Source: Hydrocarboniclastica marina (GTDB lineage Bacteria > Pseudomonadota > Gammaproteobacteria > Pseudomonadales > Oleiphilaceae). From it: a stretch of DNA of 64,000 nucleotides. Each line of letters starts with the position of its first letter. Positions within the stretch are counted from its first letter, which is position 1. Below the pieces are notes generated by a model. It worked only from the letters and a program-made list of their open reading frames with translations. It was not told the origin of the DNA and made no database searches. The position numbers were made by a program, and so were the translations under genes. The stretch spans positions 310,001-374,000 of the forward strand of contig NZ_CP031093.1 in NCBI RefSeq assembly GCF_004851605.1. Direction: 5' to 3'. Shown one piece after another: positions 34,326-42,499 of this stretch.

Positions 34326-35093
34326 ATGTTAATTGCCATCCTCATCGGGGCCCTGCTGGGCTACCAACTCGGCCGTGTACCGGGAATGATCGCCGGGATC
34401 TTCCTGGCGATCTGGCTCGCGCGCAAACTGAAGACCCAGTTGCGTAGCGGTATCGCGCAGGTCCAGACCCAGTTCCTTGAGTCTACCTTTGCCGTCATGG
34501 GCGCGATGTGCAAGGCCGATGGCAGCGTCAGTCGCGATGAGATAAAGGTGGCCGAAGCCCTCTTTGACAAGCTCCGGCTGTCGGCGCAGCAGAGGGACAT
34601 TGCGAAGGCGGCGTTCGGTCGCGGCAAGTCTGCTGATTTCGACCTGGACGCTGAACTGGACAACGTCAAGCGCGTTACCCGGGGACAGAGCGCGCTGATC
34701 CAGATGTTCCTTCAGGTGCAGCTGTCGGCGGTGGCGGCGGACGGGGAAATGCATCCGGCTGAGCATGAGATGCTGATCCGTATCGGCCGGCGGTTGGGTT
34801 TGCCCGACGCGGAGATACGCCGGCTGGAAGCAATGTTTCGCGGAGCCCGGGGCGCGGGCGGCGGCGCGTCGACCCAGAGCCAGCTTGACGACGCCTACGA
34901 AGTGCTGGGCGTGGCCTCCGATGTCAGCGATGCTGAACTCAAGCGGGCGTATCGTCGCCTGATGAGCCAGAACCATCCTGATAAGTTGGCCAGCAAGGGT
35001 CTGCCCGACAGTATGCGTGAGATGGCGGAACAGAAGACCCGGGAAATCAGCCACGCCTACGACATTATCAAGCGCGCACGGGACTCAGCGTAG
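34326..35093 (+). CDS. djlA: Membrane-anchored DnaK co-chaperone DjlA
   Basis: DjlA is an inner-membrane J-domain protein that stimulates DnaK. The 255-residue product has one N-terminal membrane helix (about 2-30, with the G-x-x-x-G-x-x-x-G spacing known for DjlA), a central TerB-like helical domain (about 50-165, twice showing A-D-G with acidic residues) and a C-terminal J domain (about 190-255) with the catalytic H-P-D and N-H-P-D-K. Length and layout match E. coli DjlA. It begins about 200 bases from the divergent CobW gene. Confidence 0.93.
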   Translation: MLIAILIGALLGYQLGRVPGMIAGIFLAIWLARKLKTQLRSGIAQVQTQFLESTFAVMGAMCKADGSVSRDEIKVAEALFDKLRLSAQQRDIAKAAFGRGKSADFDLDAELDNVKRVTRGQSALIQMFLQVQLSAVAADGEMHPAEHEMLIRIGRRLGLPDAEIRRLEAMFRGARGAGGGASTQSQLDDAYEVLGVASDVSDAELKRAYRRLMSQNHPDKLASKGLPDSMREMAEQKTREISHAYDIIKRARDSA

Positions 35094-35411
35094 CCAGCGC
35101 CCGTCAGCAAAACGCTGTTGCTGGGCAGCCACCTCGATTTTACCCCTCCGTTGTGATATCCAATCGTTGTTGTGATATTTGAACATTGTTGTGGTACTCG
35201 AACACTGTTTTGGTACGCAAAAAACTGTTGTGGTACGCAAAAAACTGTTGTGGTACCCAGAAACTGTTGTGTTATCAAATGCCGTCTGGGCTTCACGCCG
35301 CTTTGTTCGCATCGCCGTGTCAGCATCGTAGTCGCGTTAGGATGTGTTTTCGTGGCTCGCGCCTGAGGCTTCCGTTCGGGATCCCGGCCATTCAACAGGA
35401 GGAATCCAGCG
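35094..35411. other. 318-bp intergenic region dominated by a repeat array
   Basis: The space between djlA and the gamma-glutamyltransferase gene has no supported gene. About 130 bases are a degenerate tandem repeat (listed separately). The rest up to the ggt start contains AGGAGG at 35398-35403 as the ribosome-binding site but no certain promoter. Confidence 0.6.
35149..35280. repeat. Degenerate ~20-bp tandem repeat array, about seven units
   Basis: The core GTTGTGGTAC or a near copy (GTTGTGATAT, GTTTTGGTAC, GTTGTGTTAT) recurs about every 19-21 bases. The core starts lie near 35150, 35167, 35188, 35208, 35228, 35248 and 35267. Each is followed by an A-rich spacer such as GCAAAAAAC. The two central units are identical over 20 bases. 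There are no unique spacers, so it is not a CRISPR array. Phasing near two helical turns puts all cores on one DNA face. It could be an operator array or slippage-expanded sequence. Confidence 0.8.
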
Positions 35412-37175
35412 ATGCGGTGGATAGGTATCTTCTTGCTTCTGCTGACACCGTCATTCGTGACGGCGCAGGCATTGCCCGAGGCGGTAAAGGCCTCGAAGGA
35501 AATGATTGTCACCGCCAACCCGCTCGCGACGGCCGCGGGCGCGCAAATGCTGAAAGCCGGCGGATCAGCGGTCGATGCGATGGTCGCCGCGCAAACGGTG
35601 CTGGGCCTGGTGGAACCCCAGTCCAGCGGGATCGGCGGCGGGGCCTTTGTACTGTACTTCGATGCTGAATCCGGGCAGACCACAACCCTGGACGCCCGCG
35701 AGACTGCGCCTGCAGCCGCCGCGCCTGACCGCTTTCTGAACGACGACGGTAAACCGCTTGGTTTCATTCCTGCCTGGCAGAGTGGGCTATCGGTAGGTGT
35801 GCCGGGGGTGCCCAAGGCCCTGGAACACCTGCACGAAAAGCACGGGCGGCTGCCCTGGTCGCAGCTGTTCCATCCTGCGATTAAGCTGGCGGAAGAAGGC
35901 TACGAACTGACCGGACGAACCAGCGATCAGGTTGGCGATCTGTTGGCGCGAAACCCATCTTGCGAAGCTTCCGAAAGGCTGTTCTTCCGCGACCCCGAGG
36001 CGTTCCGTTATTTCGTTGATGCTGAAAGCTGCAGCGCCAGGCCGGCCGGGACCCCTATGCGCAATCCAGACTACGGGCAGACGCTGCGCCTGATGGCCGA
36101 GCAGGGCGCTGAAGCGTTCTATACCGGTGATATTGCAACCGACATCGTTGACGCCGTCCGGAGCGACCCGAACATTCCGGGGGATATGGCCACAAAAGAC
36201 CTGGCAGCGTATTCGGTAGTTGAACGAGAGCCCGTGTGCATTTCCTACCGTAAACACAACGTCTGCGGCATGGGGCCGCCGTCATCAGGTGGGCTGGCTG
36301 TGGGCCAGATCCTGGGGATTCTGGAACAATTCGATCTGGCGGCGTTTGAGGACCCGCTGGCCGCTGAGGCGATCCATCTCTTCAGCCAGGCCAACAGGCT
36401 GGCATTCGCGGACCGCAACCAGTATGTCGCTGACTCGGACTTTGTTGCCGTGCCGGTCGTGGGGATGCTGGACCGCGACTACCTTGCCAGCCGCGCCAAG
36501 CTGATAGGCAAGCACGATATGGGCGAAGCCAAGGCAGGGGATCCGCCCGGTGTGGATGTCGGCGAAGGCGCCGACAAACGGACCAAGGACAGCGGCACCA
36601 GCCACATCGCCATTGTCGACCAGTACGGCAACGCCTTATCCATGACTACCTCGGTTGAAGCTTCGTTCGGTAACGGTGTGATGGTCCCGGGACGCGGCTT
36701 TTTGCTGAACAATCAACTGACGGACTTTTCCTTTGCACCGACAGATGCTGAAGGCGAGCCGGTCGCCAATAGGGTAGGGACAGGCAAACGCCCGCGCAGC
36801 TCCATGTCGCCTACACTGATTTTCGATCCGGCCGGCAAGCTCAAGTACGTCACCGGCTCGCCCGGCGGGTCGAGGATAATCGGCTACACAGGCCAGTCCA
36901 TTATCAACATGATCGATTTTGACCTGAACCCCCAGGAGGCGATCAATGTCCCGCATTATATGAACCGAAACGGTGCTACGACTGACCTGGAGCGGCCTAT
37001 CCCGGGCATTACCCGCAATTATCCGGTTCAGGAAATAGTCAGCAGGCTACAGCAGCGAAAACACGCAGTTGAGGTACTGCCGCAGACGAGCGGCCTGTCC
37101 GTTATCCGGGTAGACGAGGAAGGGCTGACCGGCGGGCGGGACCTTCGGCGGGATGGGGCGGCTGGTGGTCGGTAA
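35412..37175 (+). CDS. ggt: Gamma-glutamyltransferase (gamma-glutamyltranspeptidase)
   Basis: The enzyme cleaves or transfers the gamma-glutamyl group of glutathione in the periplasm. The 587-residue precursor has a signal peptide (hydrophobic core 4-15, cleavage near A-Q-A). Its N-terminal segments include A-A-G-A-Q-M-L-K-A-G-G-S-A-V-D-A and S-G-I-G-G-G. The self-cleavage site D-S-G-T-S-H has Thr396 becoming the catalytic nucleophile of the small subunit. Downstream are R-P-R-S-S-M-S-P-T and G-S-P-G-G-S-R-I-I, matching the substrate-binding loops. An AGGAGG precedes the ATG. A short G+C hairpin follows the stop at 37184-37199. Confidence 0.95.
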   Translation: MRWIGIFLLLLTPSFVTAQALPEAVKASKEMIVTANPLATAAGAQMLKAGGSAVDAMVAAQTVLGLVEPQSSGIGGGAFVLYFDAESGQTTTLDARETAPAAAAPDRFLNDDGKPLGFIPAWQSGLSVGVPGVPKALEHLHEKHGRLPWSQLFHPAIKLAEEGYELTGRTSDQVGDLLARNPSCEASERLFFRDPEAFRYFVDAESCSARPAGTPMRNPDYGQTLRLMAEQGAEAFYTGDIATDIVDAVRSDPNIPGDMATKDLAAYSVVEREPVCISYRKHNVCGMGPPSSGGLAVGQILGILEQFDLAAFEDPLAAEAIHLFSQANRLAFADRNQYVADSDFVAVPVVGMLDRDYLASRAKLIGKHDMGEAKAGDPPGVDVGEGADKRTKDSGTSHIAIVDQYGNALSMTTSVEASFGNGVMVPGRGFLLNNQLTDFSFAPTDAEGEPVANRVGTGKRPRSSMSPTLIFDPAGKLKYVTGSPGGSRIIGYTGQSIINMIDFDLNPQEAINVPHYMNRNGATTDLERPIPGITRNYPVQEIVSRLQQRKHAVEVLPQTSGLSVIRVDEEGLTGGRDLRRDGAAGGR

Positions 37176-37224
37176 AGCCGCCACCGAGAGTGAACTCGGG
37201 CTTGATGAGAGTGTAAGGGGCTGA

Positions 37225-38082
37225 ATGAAGCCAGAAGCAAACTTGCGTAAGCGCATCTTCCAGATCATTTTCGAGTCGGACACGCCGGCAGCCAAGGGTT
37301 TTGACATTGCCCTGGCTGGGCTTATTTTTATCAGCGTGGCGGTGGTCCTGCTTGACAGCGTGAGCGACTATCACAACAGCTACGGCACGTTTTTCAGCCA
37401 GCTTGAATGGGCGATTACGGTCATTTTCACCATCGAGCTGGCGCTTCGGATCTATTGCCTGGATAAGCCGTGGCAGTACCTCAAAAGCTTTTACGGGGTG
37501 GTGGATGTGATTTCGGTACTGCCCACCTGGCTCGTGCTTTTTTTCCCGGGGGCGCAGGCATTGCTGGTTGTTCGTTTGCTGCGAACGCTCAGGCTGTTCC
37601 GGGTGCTGGATCTGATGGCACTGCATGGCGAGGGGCGGCTTTTGGTAGACGCGTTGAAACGCAGCCGAGGGCAGATTTTCCTTTTCCTGTTTACGGTACT
37701 GATGGTCGTTACGATTTTTTCGTCAGTGCTCTACCTGATCGAACCCGCAGAGGCGGGGTTCACCAGTATTCCCAAAGCCATGTACTGGGGAATCGTCACC
37801 CTGACTACGGTTGGCTACGGCGATATCACGCCAATTACGCCCTGGGGGCAGTTTATCTCGGTCATGATCATGCTGGGGGGGTACTCGATCATCGCCGTGC
37901 CTGCTGGGGTTTTTTCAGCCGAGGTGATCCGTTCGCTACGGGCCGAGCAATACTCGAACGAATCATGCCCGGGGTGCGGGAAAGACAGGCACGAGAGAAA
38001 CGCGCGCTACTGCAACTGGTGCGGTACCTGGCTCAACGAAGACACCCGGGACCCGCGTTACGTCCTCCACAACGAAGACTAG
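37225..38082 (+). CDS. Voltage-gated-type potassium channel with C-terminal zinc ribbon
   Basis: This is a 285-residue six-helix ion channel of the inner membrane. Segment S4 is visible as L-L-V-V-R-L-L-R-T-L-R-L-F-R-V-L near residue 115 with regularly spaced arginines. The pore loop has the K+ selectivity filter T-T-V-G-Y-G-D near 193-199. After S6 there is a short cytoplasmic tail with two C-x-x-C pairs (C-P-G-C and C-N-W-C), a zinc-ribbon-like module. This matches the bacterial 'ion transporter' KvAP-like family. It starts about 50 bases after ggt. A long inverted repeat follows. Confidence 0.9.
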   Translation: MKPEANLRKRIFQIIFESDTPAAKGFDIALAGLIFISVAVVLLDSVSDYHNSYGTFFSQLEWAITVIFTIELALRIYCLDKPWQYLKSFYGVVDVISVLPTWLVLFFPGAQALLVVRLLRTLRLFRVLDLMALHGEGRLLVDALKRSRGQIFLFLFTVLMVVTIFSSVLYLIEPAEAGFTSIPKAMYWGIVTLTTVGYGDITPITPWGQFISVMIMLGGYSIIAVPAGVFSAEVIRSLRAEQYSNESCPGCGKDRHERNARYCNWCGTWLNEDTRDPRYVLHNED

Positions 38083-38134
38083 GTCAATCCGCTCACGGGC
38101 TGTTTTCTCGCCCTCTTCTTTCAGCGTTAGCTCA

Positions 38135-38170
38135 GCCAGGCCAGTCCGGATAGGCCTGAGCTGGCCTGGC
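38135..38170. other. Perfect 10-bp inverted repeat after the K+ channel gene
   Basis: GCCAGGCCAG (38135-38144) and CTGGCCTGGC (38161-38170) are exact reverse complements separated by 16 bases. The stem is very GC-rich, but no T-run follows on either strand. It may stabilise the 3' end or act as a non-canonical terminator before the FAN1 operon. Confidence 0.4.
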
Positions 38171-38265
38171 AAGCCACGCCTCGATTGCCGGCCCGCAGGA
38201 CGGGCGGAAGAAGCACTTCCACACGGGAAATCGCGTTTGTAAGCCGGAAGTCCGGGTTGCTATCA

Positions 38266-38281
38266 TTGTATATTTATACAG
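38266..38281 (+). promoter_or_regulatory. LexA (SOS) box upstream of the FAN1 repair operon
   Basis: TTGTATATTTATACAG matches the gammaproteobacterial LexA consensus CTGTATATATATACAG at 14 of 16 positions, including T-G-T at one half-site and A-C-A-G at the other. It ends 22 bases before the ATG of the FAN1 gene, so LexA bound here would block the promoter or start region. Three DNA-repair genes follow in one unit, which supports a real SOS operator. Confidence 0.75.
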
Positions 38282-38303
38282 TTATTTCAGGTTGCCGGAC
38301 CCC

Positions 38304-40070
38304 ATGCAAACACTGGAAGACCCCTTCTACTACCTCGCCAACTTTGAGCACGTGCTTGAATGGCTCCGCGCGCGTTATCCTGACCTTCTCAGTAGTGATG
38401 AGTTGGCGTTTATCGACGAGTTCCTGCAGGTGCCCCGGTCGTCGCGCGCGCTGCTGGTGAGAATGGTCATGCGCAAGGGCACACGCTTTCGGGTCGGTAA
38501 ACTGAACTACCCGGAGATCGGCCCAGCATCGAAGGCGGTAAAACCACTGGTTGAGAAAGGGTGGGTCGCGGCTGATCCTGTGCTCGAGCTTGCGCAGTTG
38601 TTCAGTCTGTTTACCAAGCCTGAACTGGTCAAGGCTTTCGCGGGCATTGTCGATCGCCCAAACGCAGCCAAAAGTGAGCTGTTCCAACAGGTCGGTGAGC
38701 AGGACGCGGGCCCTTACAGGCTCAGCCAGTGGTGGCCGGACGCGGGGGACACCGTTTTTGAGCTGACCATCATGGAAATGAGCGAGCGCTTCCGGCTGAT
38801 GTTTTTCGGCAATCTGCGCCAGACATGGTCTGAGTTCGTGCTGGCGGATCTGGGCCTGTATCGGTTCGAGACCGTTGAGTTTTCGCCCGCGTCCCGGGCT
38901 TTCCAGTGCCGGGGAGAGGTGGATGAATATCTGCATCTGTACCAGTGTCGTGAGCAGCTGGAAGCTTTTCGGGGCCAAGCCGAAAACGAACCCGATGCTC
39001 TGGAACAGGTCCTTGAGCGTATCCCGACCGAAGCGAGCGAGAATGCCTGGCTTGAGGCCCGGCGCGCGCGATTGCTTTATCAGGCGGCATACCATTGTGA
39101 GCGATGTGGCGAGCTGGAACGCGCCCTGGAACTTTATGGCCTTTGCAGTCATGCGGAAGCGCGGGTTCGGCGTATTCGTGTACTCGAGCGTCTGGGTGAC
39201 CCGGAGGCAGCGTTGAGCCTCGCCCGGGAGGCTCGGCTGTCGCCTTGTGATGCTGCCGAAAGTCAGCACATCGCGCGTATCCTGCCGCGGCTGCACCGCA
39301 AACTGGGATTGCCAGGATTACCCCGTCATGTTCAGGCGCCCGTAGAACGGGTGGATCTGGTGCTGCCTCGCCCCGTTTCGCCTATGGATGCCGACACGTC
39401 AGTCGGCGTCGAGCTTGCCGTGCTTGAATACCTCAACCAATCGGAGAGCCCGGTCTGGTATGTTGAGAATACGCTGATCAACGCGTTGTTCGGGCTGCTC
39501 TGTTGGGACATCATCTTTGCGCCGGTTCCCGGGGCGTTCTTTCACCGCTTCCATAGTGGCCCCGCGGACCTGCTGCGGCCGGACTTCGTGCCGCGGCGTG
39601 CCGGGCGCTTTGAGCAGCAGCTTGCGCTTCTGGATACTGGGGCATACAAGAACGCCATCCGCGAGAAGTATGCGGCCAAGTTTGGACTGCAATCGCCCTT
39701 CGTTCACTGGCACGGCCTCACCGAAACCCTGCTCGAGCAGGCGTTAGCCTGTCTTCCAGCGGCGCACTTGCGCGCCTGGTTTGAACGCTTGCTGGAGGAT
39801 ATCAAGGCCAACCGCGCCGGCATGCCTGACCTGATCCGTTTCTGGCCTGCGGAGCGGCGCTATCAGATGATCGAAGTGAAAGGTCCCGGTGATCGTCTGC
39901 AGGATAATCAGCTGCGCTGGCTGGCCTTTTGTGCAGAGCACGACATGCCGGTGCAGGTCTGCTATGTGCAGTGGGAGGAGGAAGCAGGGGCTAACGCGTC
40001 GCCCTATGAGGAGCCCGGCCAACGTAGCTCGCCCCTGAAACGCAGGCTGCCTGACGGGCAAACCCCTTGA
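38304..40070 (+). CDS. fan1: FAN1-type structure-specific nuclease (VRR-NUC)
   Basis: FAN1 is a 5'-flap endonuclease that unhooks DNA interstrand crosslinks. The 588-residue product has the length of bacterial FAN1. The N-terminal half is helical DNA-binding; the C-terminal VRR-NUC domain shows G-M-P-D-L-I-R-F near residue 507 and I-E-V-K-G-P-G-D-R-L near 521, the D and E-x-K of the PD-(D/E)xK active site, followed by Q-x-x-W. A TTG twelve bases upstream is in frame but ATG 38304 is preferred. The stop overlaps the helicase start by three bases. A LexA box lies just upstream. Confidence 0.92.
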   Translation: MQTLEDPFYYLANFEHVLEWLRARYPDLLSSDELAFIDEFLQVPRSSRALLVRMVMRKGTRFRVGKLNYPEIGPASKAVKPLVEKGWVAADPVLELAQLFSLFTKPELVKAFAGIVDRPNAAKSELFQQVGEQDAGPYRLSQWWPDAGDTVFELTIMEMSERFRLMFFGNLRQTWSEFVLADLGLYRFETVEFSPASRAFQCRGEVDEYLHLYQCREQLEAFRGQAENEPDALEQVLERIPTEASENAWLEARRARLLYQAAYHCERCGELERALELYGLCSHAEARVRRIRVLERLGDPEAALSLAREARLSPCDAAESQHIARILPRLHRKLGLPGLPRHVQAPVERVDLVLPRPVSPMDADTSVGVELAVLEYLNQSESPVWYVENTLINALFGLLCWDIIFAPVPGAFFHRFHSGPADLLRPDFVPRRAGRFEQQLALLDTGAYKNAIREKYAAKFGLQSPFVHWHGLTETLLEQALACLPAAHLRAWFERLLEDIKANRAGMPDLIRFWPAERRYQMIEVKGPGDRLQDNQLRWLAFCAEHDMPVQVCYVQWEEEAGANASPYEEPGQRSSPLKRRLPDGQTP

Positions 40071-42499
40071 GCTACCGCGTCGCGGTTCGGGCCCTGTGTG
40101 AGTTTACCGCCAAAACCGGTGACCTCGACCTGCGGTTTACCCCGAGCCCCAGCGCACAGGAAGGCATAGCCGGCCACGGCACCGTCGCGAAACGGCGTGG
40201 CGCGGGCTACGAGTCGGAAATCCCTCTTCAGGGCGATTATGAGGCACTCCAGGTGCGCGGGCGGGCCGATGGCTACGATCCGGCCCGGAACCAACTTGAG
40301 GAGGTCAAAACCTACCGTGGTGACCTGAGTCGGATGCCCGACAACCAGCGCCAGTTGCATTGGGCCCAGGCCAAGGTCTACGGCTGGCTTTTATGCCGGG
40401 AGCGGCAATTGTCCGGCATTGACCTGGCCCTGGTGTACTTCAATATCGTCAGTCAGACCGAGACGGTGCTGGTTGAGCATTTTAGCGCCGAGGTGCTTCG
40501 GCGTTTTTTCGAGTCCCAATGCCGGATTTTCGTGGATTGGGCCGAGCAGGAACTGGTCCATCAGACGTCCCGCAGTAATGCACTGGTCGCGATGACATTT
40601 CCCCATGGGGACTTCCGCGCTGGGCAGCGTTCCCTGGCCGAAGCGGTTTATAAGTCTGCAGGTGTCGGCTGCGCGCTTCTGGCCCAGGCGCCGACGGGTA
40701 TCGGCAAAACCATCGGCACGCTTTTCCCGTTGCTGAAAGCGATGCCGGTCCAGCGCCTCGACCGGCTCTTTTATCTGGCGGCAAAGACCCCGGGGCGTCG
40801 GCTTGCTCTGGACGCATTGCAACGGCTTCGCGAACAGATGCCGGATTTGCGCGTACTGGAACTGGTAGCCAGGGACAAAGCCTGCGAGTACCCCGACCGC
40901 GCCTGCAACGGCGAATCCTGCCCGTTGGCCCGGGGGTTCTATGACCGGTTGCCGGCTGCGCGCGAAGCAGCCTTGCAGGGACAGTTGCTGGACCGGGCGG
41001 GGGTGAGGAAGGTCGCCTTGGCACACGATATCTGCCCGTACTACCTGAGCCAGGAGTTGGCCCGCTGGGCCGATGTGGTGGTGGGCGACTACAACTATTA
41101 TTTTGACACCAGCGCCATGCTCTACGCCCTGGCCCTCGGCAATCAGTGGCGCGTCGGTGTACTGGTCGACGAGGCCCACAATCTGGTGGAGCGGGCGCGC
41201 AGCATGTATACCGCCGAGCTCGACCAGCGCACGTTTCGGGCTGTGCGCAAAGCAGCACCCGAAACACTGCGCAAATCCTTCGATCGGATCAACCGCCAGT
41301 GGAACAGCCTCAACAAAAGTTTTAGCCAAAGCCAGGCGCAGGCATACCAGGTCCAGCCCCGTCTGCCCCTGGCCCTGCTGGCCGCTCTCCAGGGCGCCGT
41401 TGGCGCCATTACGGACTACCTGACCGAAAATCCGGGCGCTGACCCTGCTTTGCAGAGCTTCTACTTTGACGCCCTGCACTTCGGCAGAATCGCAGCACTG
41501 GCTGAGGCACCCGCAACCGCGGGCGAACAGGATGCCGAGACTGATCGTGAGAACCAGGGGTCATTGCAGCCGGACTTTATCTGCGACCTGACCAGACTTT
41601 CCGATCGAGGCGATCGGACAGGTCGGGGAGCCACATCCGTCATCTGCCTGCGAAACCTTGTGCCTGCGCGCGTCCTCCGCCCGCGGTTCGACGCAGCACA
41701 GTCGTCAGTCATGTTCTCGGCGACGCTGACACCCCGCCATTACTACAGTGACCTGCTGGGATTGCCGGAACGCACTGCCTGGCTTGAGGTGGAGTCGCCT
41801 TTCCAGGCGGAGCAACTATCGGTGCGTATAATCGACGGGGTCTCCACGCGCTTTAGGGACCGCGGTACGTCAGTGCAACCCATTGTCACTTTAATGGCCC
41901 ACCAATACGCCGCGCAGCCTGGCAACTATCTCGCATTCTTCAGCAGCTTCGATTACCTCGAGCAGGTCCTTGCACGCTTTCGCGCCGAATTCCCCGGTAT
42001 CCCCGTGACAGAGCAGGCCAGGCGCATGGATGAGCCGGCCCGGCAGGCGTTCCTGGATCAGTTCGACCCCGGCGCCAGGCAGATCGGCTTCGCGGTACTC
42101 GGCGGCGCTTTTGCTGAGGGTGTTGATCTGCCGGGCGACCGGCTTGTCGGCGCCTTCATAGCGACCCTCGGCTTGCCCCAGCTCAATGCGGTAAACGAGC
42201 AATTACGGCAACGTATGGGTACGCTGTTTGGCAAGGGATACGATTACGCCTACCTCTATCCGGGCCTGCGCAAAGTGGTGCAGGCGGCAGGGCGGGTGAT
42301 CCGGACGACCAGCGACCGGGGCGTGGTTTACCTGATAGACGACCGTTTCGCCCAGCCACAGGTCCGAAAGCTGTTACCTGGCTGGTGGCAGCCCCGGATC
42401 GGCCAGGCTTCCGGCTCACACTCGACGCGCAACACGCGATCTTCACGGCCAGCGGAGACAGGCCAAAAGCGACAGGATCCAGGACAGCAGCATGGATGA
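40067..42499 (+). CDS. Nuclease-helicase fusion: PD-(D/E)xK domain plus XPD/DinG-type Fe-S helicase
   Basis: The 810-residue product combines two activities. Residues about 1-150 look like a Cas4/RecB-type nuclease: G-R-A-D-G-Y-D near 65, E-E-V-K-T near 78, then Q-x-H-x-A-Q-A-K-V-Y. The rest is a superfamily 2 helicase with Walker A A-P-T-G-I-G-K-T near 208, four cysteines near 275-325 in the XPD-type Fe-S position, and a V-D-E-A-H box at 367-371. Its relatives are DinG, YoaA and eukaryotic FANCJ. Translation probably starts at TTG 40067, inside the FAN1 stop (TTGA); the M-S-Y-R-V-A-V-R-A-L-C-E-F opening fits the family as I recall it. It overlaps the glycosylase gene by eight bases. Confidence 0.9.
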   Translation: MSYRVAVRALCEFTAKTGDLDLRFTPSPSAQEGIAGHGTVAKRRGAGYESEIPLQGDYEALQVRGRADGYDPARNQLEEVKTYRGDLSRMPDNQRQLHWAQAKVYGWLLCRERQLSGIDLALVYFNIVSQTETVLVEHFSAEVLRRFFESQCRIFVDWAEQELVHQTSRSNALVAMTFPHGDFRAGQRSLAEAVYKSAGVGCALLAQAPTGIGKTIGTLFPLLKAMPVQRLDRLFYLAAKTPGRRLALDALQRLREQMPDLRVLELVARDKACEYPDRACNGESCPLARGFYDRLPAAREAALQGQLLDRAGVRKVALAHDICPYYLSQELARWADVVVGDYNYYFDTSAMLYALALGNQWRVGVLVDEAHNLVERARSMYTAELDQRTFRAVRKAAPETLRKSFDRINRQWNSLNKSFSQSQAQAYQVQPRLPLALLAALQGAVGAITDYLTENPGADPALQSFYFDALHFGRIAALAEAPATAGEQDAETDRENQGSLQPDFICDLTRLSDRGDRTGRGATSVICLRNLVPARVLRPRFDAAQSSVMFSATLTPRHYYSDLLGLPERTAWLEVESPFQAEQLSVRIIDGVSTRFRDRGTSVQPIVTLMAHQYAAQPGNYLAFFSSFDYLEQVLARFRAEFPGIPVTEQARRMDEPARQAFLDQFDPGARQIGFAVLGGAFAEGVDLPGDRLVGAFIATLGLPQLNAVNEQLRQRMGTLFGKGYDYAYLYPGLRKVVQAAGRVIRTTSDRGVVYLIDDRFAQPQVRKLLPGWWQPRIGQASGSHSTRNTRSSRPAETGQKRQDPGQQHG

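Noticed and set aside
35149-35280. CRISPR array
   Set aside because: Units abut with degenerate sequence, there are no unique spacers of constant length and no cas genes.
38274-39296. 340-codon minus-strand ORF opposite fan1
   Set aside because: Shadow of the FAN1 coding frame, without start signal or recognisable motif.
40391-41479. 362-codon minus-strand ORF opposite the helicase
   Set aside because: Shadow of the helicase gene; no conserved pattern.
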